The notes beneath the pieces are model-generated. The model saw only the letters and a list, made by a program, of their open reading frames with translations. It ran no database searches and was not told where the DNA came from. Shown here piece by piece: positions 57,761 to 64,000 of a DNA stretch of 64,000 nucleotides. Source of the stretch: Streptomyces aureocirculatus (lineage in GTDB: Bacteria; Actinomycetota; Actinomycetes; Streptomycetales; Streptomycetaceae); the NCBI RefSeq assembly GCF_000720475.1, contig NZ_JOAP01000018.1, positions 1 through 64,000 on the forward strand. The letters are read 5' to 3'. Positions within the stretch are counted from its first letter, which is position 1. Every line of letters starts with the position of its first letter. Position numbers and translations under genes: made by a program.

Positions 57761-58007
57761 TGACCCCCCGGTGGGGGTGGGCGTCGATCGCGCTGCGCGC
57801 TCGTCCTCAAACGCCGGACGGGCTGAATGCCTGCGTGCCGGGGGCCCAGAGAAGGATTCCTGCGTGCCGGGAGCCCTGAGAAGGCCGGGCGAGCTGATTC
57901 CTCTCGTGCCGGGAGCCCCGTAAAGGGCGGGTGGGTGGGGAAAAAGCCCGTCCGGCGATTGAGGACGAGCCCGGAGGGCGATCGACGCCCACCCCCACCG
58001 GGGGTCA
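57761..58007. repeat. 63/64-bp inverted repeat with internal direct repeats, between convergent genes
   Basis: Left arm 57761-57824 and right arm 57945-58007 are inverted copies matching at all but a few positions (TGACCCCCGGTGGGGGTGGG outer end, AGCCCGTCCGG inner end). The 120-bp interior has three copies of CGTGCCGGGAGCCC type. The left arm contains the second copy of the 42-bp dispersed repeat (57785-57826). The outer end of the right arm is the stop codon of the kinase gene. It may work as a large two-way terminator or be a miniature mobile-like element. Confidence 0.88.
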
Positions 58008-59174
58008 GGCCAGCTCGCCCGACGGGAGGTCAGCCTCCACCACGTACGCGCCCCCGCGAGCCCCCGCGGAGAACGTCCCCCCGACCGCGAGCACCCGCTC
58101 CGCCATCCCCGCGGTACCGGTCCCGGCGGACACCGGGGCAGTTGGGAGCGGCCCGGAGCCCCCCGTGGGCAACGGGTTGCCGACCCGCACCAGAAGCCGC
58201 CCGGCGGCAACCCGCACCCGCACCTCCACCCGCTCCCCCGGCGCATGCTTCGCCGCGTTCGTGAGGCACTCCCGCACCACCCGGTGCACCGCGGCCTGCC
58301 GCAGCGGCGAGAGCCGGTACGCGGCGTCGTCGACGTGGAGGTCCACGGGGCTGCCCGCCCGCGCACTGGCCTCGGCCAGCTCGGGCAGCGCAGCGAGCCC
58401 GGGCGTCGGCGTTCCCTCGACCCCGCGCCTGACGATGATCTCGTTGAGCATCCGGTGCGCGGACCGCGCGGTCTCCGACAGCTCGTCGAACCCGTCCGCC
58501 CACGGCGTGTCCCCCGCCCGCCGGGCAAGCACCTGCGAACGCACGCTCAGCAGCGTCAGCTCGCGCCCCACGAAGTCGTGCACGTCCCGCGCGATCCGGG
58601 CCCGCTCCTGCTGTACGGCCTGCAGTGCCTGCGTCTCGGCCCGCTGCGCCTGTAGCGCCCGCACCAGGTCCTGCCGGTTGGCGGCGACCCCGACCCCCGC
58701 CGCGAGCGCCCCGATCGGCACGACCAGGCTGAAGAACTCACCGAGCGTGTCCCCCCTGCGCACCGGCCACCCCGGCAAGGTGAACATCACGTACGCGAAG
58801 GCCACATAGGCCACCACCCCCGCCGCCCCGGCCGCCCGCCCCCGGTAGCGCGCCAGCGAGTACAGCGCGAACTGCGCGAGCGTCAGCTCGTGCAGCCAGC
58901 CGAGCAGCACGAGCGCGACCAGGAAAGGCACCCAGGGCGCGACCCGTCGGAGCATGAGCGTCGCCGCGCCCGCCGTCAGGACGAGGGTGGCCATCAGACC
59001 GTTGAGCGAGTTGTCGTCGGCGGCCAGGCCCGGCACGTCGAGGGCCATCAGGGCGAGACAGGAGAGCGCCGTGAGGAGGTCGAGCGCCCAGGATTCGCGG
59101 GTGCAACGTCGAGCGAGGCGGCGGGTCGCAGCCGCCGCCTTGCGCAACGCCTCGGCGGCGGGCAGGTCGTCCAT
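58005..59174 (-). CDS. NarL/DesK-type sensor histidine kinase (orphan)
   Basis: 389 residues. The N-terminal half has five to six TM helices; then a HisKA_3 dimerisation domain with the phospho-acceptor H in ARIARDVHDFVG (about residue 195), and an HATPase with ECLTNAAKHAPGERV (N box) and GTAGMAERVLAVGGTF (G box). Such kinases pair with NarL/LuxR-type regulators. No response regulator is present in the window, so its partner is elsewhere. The ATG at 59174 has a strong GGGAGG; upstream codons to 59345 lack support. It converges on the MreB paralogue; its stop lies in the inverted repeat. Confidence 0.92.
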   Translation of the reverse strand: MDDLPAAEALRKAAAATRRLARRCTRESWALDLLTALSCLALMALDVPGLAADDNSLNGLMATLVLTAGAATLMLRRVAPWVPFLVALVLLGWLHELTLAQFALYSLARYRGRAAGAAGVVAYVAFAYVMFTLPGWPVRRGDTLGEFFSLVVPIGALAAGVGVAANRQDLVRALQAQRAETQALQAVQQERARIARDVHDFVGRELTLLSVRSQVLARRAGDTPWADGFDELSETARSAHRMLNEIIVRRGVEGTPTPGLAALPELAEASARAGSPVDLHVDDAAYRLSPLRQAAVHRVVRECLTNAAKHAPGERVEVRVRVAAGRLLVRVGNPLPTGGSGPLPTAPVSAGTGTAGMAERVLAVGGTFSAGARGGAYVVEADLPSGELA

Positions 59175-59392
59175 GGTCCTCCCATCATCCCCGCCCCCGG
59201 CCACGGCCCCGACACATCGGACTTTCGACCCCGAACGGCAGCAACGCGCCCGCACCCGCGATACACCCGCCCCGACAAACCGGTGACCTGCCGCACCCGC
59301 CGCACCCCCCAGCGGTGGCACTCCCGGCGAAACGGGTGTACGCACCGGCGCGGCTGCCCCGCCACCACGCGCCCCGGAGTTCCAATCGGACC

Positions 59393-60025
59393 ATGTGGTA
59401 TGCCCAGATTCCGGGTCGACGGACCCGTCAGCTCGCCGGTGACGCCGCGGTCCTGCTGTGGACCGCCGCGTGGACCGCCGCCGCGGTCGTCGCGTACCGA
59501 ATGGCCCTGCTCCTCACCCGGCCGGGCCCCGACTCCGGTGTCGCCTCCTCCGGCTCGCCCGCGGCGCGTCTGCCCCTCGTCGGCGAGGAGGTGGGCGCCG
59601 CGCTGCGCTCGGTGGTGGGCGTCGTAGACGACATCGACCCGGTGACGATGCGGGCCGGACTCGTGGTGAGCGCCGTCGCGCTCTTCCTCGTCCCTGTCGG
59701 CCTCGTCCTCGCCCGCTGGCTGCCGCGCAGGCTGCGCTGGGTACGGCAGGCCGCCGCCGCGCGGGACCTCGCCGAGTCCGACGACGGCCGTGAGCTGCTC
59801 GCCCTGCGCTCCCTGCTGCGCCCCCTCGACGAGGTGGCCGCCACGGCAACCGCCCTCGCCCGCACCCCGGGCCTGCCCGACGCCACGCCCGGCAGCCTCG
59901 CCGAGGGCTGGCGCAGCGCCGACCCGCGGGTCATCGAGGCCCTCGCGGACGCCGAACTCGAACGCCTCGGCCTCGCGCCAGGACAGGGCCCGGCCTGGAT
60001 GCCGGTGGCCGAGCCCGCCATCTGA
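59393..60025 (+). CDS. two-TM membrane protein, unknown function
   Basis: About 210 residues. One TM near the N-terminus (AAVLLWTAAWTAAAVVAYRMAL), an extracellular loop of about 60 residues (VGEEVGAALRSVVGVVDDIDPVT), a second TM (GLVVSAVALFLVPVGLVLARWL), then a basic cytoplasmic helix and a C-terminal domain rich in Ala/Asp/Leu. No family recognised. The ATG at 59393 (MWYAQIPGRR) is the first plausible start; the ribosome site is weak. Divergent from the sensor kinase by 218 bp, so a shared promoter region is possible. Confidence 0.78.
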   Translation: MWYAQIPGRRTRQLAGDAAVLLWTAAWTAAAVVAYRMALLLTRPGPDSGVASSGSPAARLPLVGEEVGAALRSVVGVVDDIDPVTMRAGLVVSAVALFLVPVGLVLARWLPRRLRWVRQAAAARDLAESDDGRELLALRSLLRPLDEVAATATALARTPGLPDATPGSLAEGWRSADPRVIEALADAELERLGLAPGQGPAWMPVAEPAI

Positions 60026-60060
60026 CGGCGGCGCCGACAGCACCGGGCAGCAACGGCACG

Positions 60061-60093
60061 AAGGCGCCCGGAACATTCAGTTCCGGGCGCCTT
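60061..60093. terminator. bidirectional terminator before valS
   Basis: Perfect 14-bp stem AAGGCGCCCGGAAC/GTTCCGGGCGCCTT with a 5-base loop, between the convergent membrane-protein gene and valS. Its sequence plan closely resembles the one at 31494-31527. Confidence 0.9.
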
Positions 60094-60109
60094 CGGCTGT
60101 CTGCAGGTG

Positions 60110-62734
60110 TTACGCCGCCGGGAGGCTGTCCAACTGTGCCTGGAGGCGGGCGATGTCCTGCTCGGCCTTGGCGAGCCGGCCGCGGATCTTGTCCACCACC
60201 TGGTCGGGCGCCTTCGCCAGGAACGCCTCGTTGCCGAGCTTGCCGGTGGCCTGGACCTTCTCCTTCTCGGCGGCGGCAAGATCCTTGGCGAGCCGCTTGC
60301 GCTCCGCCGCCACGTCGATCGTGCCCGACAGGTCGAGGGCCACCGTGGCACCCGAGACCGGCAGGGCCGCCGTGGCCGCGAAGCCCTCACCCTCCGGCTG
60401 GAGGCGCAGGAGCTGGCGGACCGCGGCCTCGTGCGGCGCGAACGGCGTGCCGTCCAGGGTGAGGCGGGCCGGGACCTTCTGGCCGGGCTGGAGGCCCTGG
60501 TCGGCGCGGAACCGGCGGACCTCGGTGACCAGCTCCTGGAGGGAGAGGATCTCCTTCTCGGCGGCGGTGTCCCGGAAGCCCGAATCGGTGGGCCACTGGG
60601 CGATCACGACCGACTCACCACCCGTGAGCGTGGTCCACAGCGTCTCCGTCACGAACGGCACGACCGGGTGCAGGAGCCGCAGCGTGACGTCGAGGACCTC
60701 GCCGAGGACGCGCTTGCTGACCTCGGCCGGGGCGCCGCCCGCCATGAACGTGGTCTTGGACAGCTCCACGTACCAGTCGAAGACCTCGTCCCAGGCGAAG
60801 TGGAACAGGGCGTCGGACAGCTTCGCGAACTGGTAGTCCTCGTAGTGCGCGTCGACCTCGGCGACCACCGTGTTCAGGCGGGAGAGGATCCAGCGGTCGG
60901 TCGCGGACATCTCGGCGGCGTCCGGGAGCGGGCCCTCGACCGTGGCGCCGTTCATGAGGGCGAAGCGGGTGGCGTTCCAGATCTTGTTGGCGAAGTTCCG
61001 GGAGCCCTGCACCCAGTCCTCGCCGATCGGGACGTCCACGCCCGGGTTGGCGCCGCGGGCGAGCGTGAAGCGCAGCGCGTCGGAGCCGTACTTGTCCATC
61101 CAGTCCAGCGGGTTGACCGCGTTCCCGAAGGACTTCGACATCTTCTTGCCGAACTGGTCGCGGACCATGCCGTGCAGGGCGATGGTGTGGAACGGCGGGG
61201 TGCCGTCCATCGCGTACAGGCCGAACATCATCATCCGGGCGACCCAGAAGAAGAGGATGTCGTAGCCGGTGACCAGGACGGAGTTCGGGTAGAACTTCGC
61301 GAGGCTCTCGGTGTTCTCGGGCCAGCCGAGGGTGGAGAACGGCCACAGGCCCGAGGAGAACCAGGTGTCGAGGACGTCGGTGTCCTGCGTCCAGCCCTCG
61401 CCGGCCGGTGCCTGATCGTCGGGGCCGACGCAGACGATTTCACCGTTCGGCCCGTACCAGACCGGGATGCGATGGCCCCACCAGAGCTGGCGCGAGATGC
61501 ACCAGTCGTGGAGGTTGTCGACCCAGTCGAAGTAGCGCTTCTCCATCTCCTGCGGGTGGATCTTGACCTGGCCGTCACGGACCGCGTCGCCCGCGGCCTT
61601 GGCGAGCGGACCGACCTTGACCCACCACTGCATGGACAGACGCGGCTCGATCGTCGTCTTGCAGCGCGAGCAGTGCCCCACGGAGTGCGTGTACGGGCGC
61701 TTCTCGGCGACGATGCGGCCCTCCGCGCGCAGGGCGCCGACGATCGCGGAGCGGGCCTCCAGGCGGTCAAGGCCCTGGAAGGGACCGGAGACCGTGATCA
61801 CGGCGTGCTCGTCCATGACCGCGATGTTCGGCAGGTCGTGGCGGCGGCCGATCTCGAAGTCGTTCGGGTCGTGGGCGGGCGTCACCTTGACGGCGCCGGT
61901 GCCGAATTCCGGGTCGACGTGCTCGTCCGCGACGACCGGGATGGTCCGGTCGGTGAGCGGCAGCTTGATCTGCTTGCCGACCAGGTGCCGGTAGCGCTCG
62001 TCCTCGGGGTGCACGGCGACGGCGGTGTCACCGAGCATCGTCTCGGCACGGGTGGTCGCGACGACGAGGGTCTCGTCGCCGTCCCCGTACTTGATCGACA
62101 CCAGCTCGCCGTCGTCGTCCTGGTACTCCACCTCGATGTCCGAGATGGCGGTGAGACAGCGCGGGCACCAGTTGATGATGCGCTCGGCGCGGTAGATCAG
62201 CTCGTCGTCGTAGAGCCGCTTGAAGATCGTCTGGACGGACTTGGAGAGCCCCTCGTCCATGGTGAACCGCTCACGGGACCAGGCGACACCGTCCCCAAGG
62301 CGCCGCATCTGGCCGGAGATCTGGCCACCGGACTCGCCCTTCCACTGCCACACGCGCTCGACGAAGGCCTCCCGGCCGAGGTCGTGCCGCGACGTGCCCT
62401 CCTTGCCGAGCTCGCGCTCGACGACGTTCTGCGTGGCGATGCCCGCGTGGTCCATGCCCGGCTGCCACAGCACCTCGTACCCCTGCATGCGCTTGCGGCG
62501 GGTCAGGGCGTCGATGAGGGTGTGCTCGAAGGCGTGGCCCAGGTGCAGGCTGCCGGTGACGTTGGGCGGCGGGATGACGACGGTGAAGGGCTCCTTGTCG
62601 CTCTTCGCGTCCGCGTCGAAGTAACCACGCTCCACCCAGCGCTCATAGAGCACCCCTTCCACCTCGGACGGCGCGTACTGCGTCGGGAGTTCGGGGGCGG
62701 TCGCTGGCGGCTGCTGCTGAGCGTTCTCGGTCAC
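60110..62734 (-). CDS. valS: valyl-tRNA synthetase
   Basis: 874 residues. Class I synthetase charging tRNA-Val. The HIGH-type motif is HLGH ([11 protein letters not shown], about residue 61) and KMSKS is intact (KKMSKSFGN, about 531). The editing domain has [10 protein letters not shown]. The C-terminal coiled-coil arm ([23 protein letters not shown] in pieces) is present. The GTG start at 62734 begins MTENAQQQP. Unlike leuS, I see no leader peptide or attenuator in the 166-bp divergent gap. Confidence 0.97.
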   Translation of the reverse strand: MTENAQQQPPATAPELPTQYAPSEVEGVLYERWVERGYFDADAKSDKEPFTVVIPPPNVTGSLHLGHAFEHTLIDALTRRKRMQGYEVLWQPGMDHAGIATQNVVERELGKEGTSRHDLGREAFVERVWQWKGESGGQISGQMRRLGDGVAWSRERFTMDEGLSKSVQTIFKRLYDDELIYRAERIINWCPRCLTAISDIEVEYQDDDGELVSIKYGDGDETLVVATTRAETMLGDTAVAVHPEDERYRHLVGKQIKLPLTDRTIPVVADEHVDPEFGTGAVKVTPAHDPNDFEIGRRHDLPNIAVMDEHAVITVSGPFQGLDRLEARSAIVGALRAEGRIVAEKRPYTHSVGHCSRCKTTIEPRLSMQWWVKVGPLAKAAGDAVRDGQVKIHPQEMEKRYFDWVDNLHDWCISRQLWWGHRIPVWYGPNGEIVCVGPDDQAPAGEGWTQDTDVLDTWFSSGLWPFSTLGWPENTESLAKFYPNSVLVTGYDILFFWVARMMMFGLYAMDGTPPFHTIALHGMVRDQFGKKMSKSFGNAVNPLDWMDKYGSDALRFTLARGANPGVDVPIGEDWVQGSRNFANKIWNATRFALMNGATVEGPLPDAAEMSATDRWILSRLNTVVAEVDAHYEDYQFAKLSDALFHFAWDEVFDWYVELSKTTFMAGGAPAEVSKRVLGEVLDVTLRLLHPVVPFVTETLWTTLTGGESVVIAQWPTDSGFRDTAAEKEILSLQELVTEVRRFRADQGLQPGQKVPARLTLDGTPFAPHEAAVRQLLRLQPEGEGFAATAALPVSGATVALDLSGTIDVAAERKRLAKDLAAAEKEKVQATGKLGNEAFLAKAPDQVVDKIRGRLAKAEQDIARLQAQLDSLPAA

Positions 62735-62900
62735 GGGGTCAGTTTAGAGGTGTCACAGAGTGGTCCCGAAACCCGAATCTTCAGTAACGGTTGCCGCCCC
62801 GGTCCCCACGGTGCTCGCCGCGTCGGTCAGGATGTCGGGAACACATAAGCGCGCAGGAGAATGAGGGCGCGCACAGGCGTTCGAGGGGGATCTCCAAGTA

Positions 62901-63923
62901 ATGAGCTACAACCAGCCGGGCCCGTACGGCGGGCAGCAGCCTCAGCAGCCCGGACCGTACGGCGGCGGCCAGCCGCAGCAGCCTGGCCCCTACGGCCAGC
63001 AGCCGCAGGCCCCGCAGCCCGGCTACGGCTATCCGCAGCAGCCGCCCCAGCAGCCGGGATACGGGTACCCGCAGCAGCCCCCGCAGGGCGTCCCGCCGCA
63101 GCAGCAGCCGTACGGCCAGCCCGGCTACGGCCAGCCGCAGCAGCCCGGCCCCTACGGGCAGCAGCCCCAGGGCCCCTACGGCCAGGTCCCCCCGCCCCCG
63201 CCGGGCGGAGGCGGCGGGAAGAAGACGGGCCTGATCATCGGCGCGGTCGCGGTCGTCGCGGCGATCGGTGTCGGCGCGTACTTCGTCCTGGGCGGCAGTG
63301 ACAGCGGCGGCTCCGGCAAGGTCAAGGACGACGGCCCGCACAAGCTGACCACGCCCGAGACGGTGCTCACCGAGTACAAGAAGAAGCCGGGCGCCTCCGG
63401 CGAGGGCAGTGACATGTCCGCGGAGCAGACGAAGAACGCCGCGAAGTTCGGGGTGAAGAACCCCAAGGACATCGCGGCCCAGTACGGCACGGGCAACGAG
63501 GACAATCCGCTCGCGCAGAAGATCCTCCAGTTCAACGGCGTCTATGGAGAGATCGAGGACCCCGCGGCGGTCGTCGACAAGATGTTCGCGGAGGCCAAGA
63601 AGAAGTCCGAGGAGAGCGACGGCAGCAGCACCGGCCGCAAGGTGACCGTCGTCGGCGAGCCGAAGTCGTACAACCCGTCGGCGCTCGACGGCGCGGTGAT
63701 GAAGTGCCAGGAGATGAAGTACTCCTTGGGCTCGTCGTCGTCCGGCGAGAGCCAGGGCCCGAAGGAGATGTCGATGGCCACCTGCATCTGGGGCGACAAC
63801 AGCACCATCGGCTTGGTGGTCACCACGACCGTGGCGGACGCGCTCGCCAATAAGGCTGCCGACCTGGAAGGCGGCGCGGAGAAGGCGGCCGACTTCCGCA
63901 AGGAGGCCCGCGTCAAGCTCTGA
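62901..63923 (+). CDS. Pro/Gln/Tyr-rich anchored protein, unknown function
   Basis: 340 residues. The first about 110 residues are repeats of PQQPGPYG, QPGYGYP and GQQPQ type, then a GGGG hinge, one TM (TGLIIGAVAVVAAIGVGAYFVL), and a polar extracellular domain of about 200 residues with two cysteines (VMKCQEMKYS and ATCIWGDN) that may pair. N-terminal proline/glutamine tails of this kind occur on many Streptomyces anchored proteins. The ATG at 62901 has GAGGGGGA upstream. Divergent from valS. The extracellular part suggests a lipid- or wall-facing sensor or adhesin, but this is a guess. Confidence 0.82.
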   Translation: MSYNQPGPYGGQQPQQPGPYGGGQPQQPGPYGQQPQAPQPGYGYPQQPPQQPGYGYPQQPPQGVPPQQQPYGQPGYGQPQQPGPYGQQPQGPYGQVPPPPPGGGGGKKTGLIIGAVAVVAAIGVGAYFVLGGSDSGGSGKVKDDGPHKLTTPETVLTEYKKKPGASGEGSDMSAEQTKNAAKFGVKNPKDIAAQYGTGNEDNPLAQKILQFNGVYGEIEDPAAVVDKMFAEAKKKSEESDGSSTGRKVTVVGEPKSYNPSALDGAVMKCQEMKYSLGSSSSGESQGPKEMSMATCIWGDNSTIGLVVTTTVADALANKAADLEGGAEKAADFRKEARVKL

Positions 63924-63954
63924 CGTCCTGCGACGTCCTGCGACGTCCTCTGAA
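63924..63954. repeat. 10-bp direct repeats at the right edge
   Basis: CGTCCTGCGA occurs twice, followed by a third, changed copy. The rest of the last 77 bases shows nothing I can name; the window ends before the next gene. Confidence 0.6.
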
Positions 63955-64000
63955 GTACCGACGTACCGACGCCGGTCGCGTACGTGCAGCGGGCCCCGGC

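Noticed and set aside
57827..57944. Small gene in the interior of the inverted repeat
   Set aside because: Frames are open but have no ribosome site; content is three direct repeats.
60107..62848. 913-codon open frame on the plus strand across valS
   Set aside because: Antisense shadow of valS with no recognisable domain.

Overview
The window is chromosomal DNA of a Streptomyces (high-GC actinomycete). The evidence is the very high GC content, the many GTG/TTG starts, and a gene order matching the conserved Streptomyces core segment comEA-comEC / leuS / nadD-rsfS / proA-proB / obg-rpmA-rplU / rne / two radical-SAM genes / rodA-mrdA-mreD-mreC-mreB / ndk-folC / valS. I see no IS element, prophage, CRISPR array or biosynthetic cluster. 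Almost all of it is ordinary vertical core, with variation concentrated in repeats and small membrane proteins. The species cannot be named from the sequence.

Layout. 1-9.9 kb: DNA-uptake-like comEA-comEC, a DegV protein, a one-TM protein, and leuS behind a leader peptide/terminator attenuator. 9.9-17.7 kb: a two-gene haem/flavin/Fe-S redox module; then, between two identical tRNA-Ala(GGC) genes, a GT87 glycosyltransferase, two tiny zinc-ribbon proteins, and an MFS exporter divergent from an MmyB-type regulator. 17.8-22.2 kb: the leftward set small membrane protein - nadD - LCP/LytR-C protein - rsfS - histidine phosphatase. 22.4-29 kb: an M48 protease, two related anchored proteins, proA, an unknown gene and proB. 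29.3-41 kb: a TagF-like glycerophosphotransferase, then leftward rplU-rpmA-obg (with a consensus vegetative promoter), a secreted PLD protein, and a very large RNase E/G with tandemly repeated N-terminal modules.

41.3-54 kb: the radical-SAM associated gene, an internally repeated membrane protein of unknown function, the B12-binding radical SAM protein, a CYTH/CHAD protein, and the cell-wall elongation/sporulation operon mreB-mreC-mreD-mrdA-rodA. 54-64 kb: ndk, DUF4233 and folC leftward; divergent from folC a second MreB-family gene whose upstream region carries a DosR/DevR-type palindrome plus a weaker second copy; an orphan NarL/DesK-type sensor kinase converging on it across a 63-bp-arm inverted repeat; valS; and a proline/glutamine-rich anchored protein at the right edge.

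The genes serve translation and amino-acid supply (leuS, valS, two tRNA-Ala, rplU, rpmA, obg, rsfS, proA/B), RNA decay (rne), nucleotide/cofactor metabolism (ndk, folC, nadD), and envelope growth (mre operon, LCP, TagF-like, MreB paralogue). Most novelty is regulatory or repeat-based: the leuS attenuator, the DosR-like sites, the inverted-repeat element, and many in-frame tandem repeats in comEA, proB, mreC, rne and others. All calls come from reading the sequence and recalled family knowledge; no searches were run.
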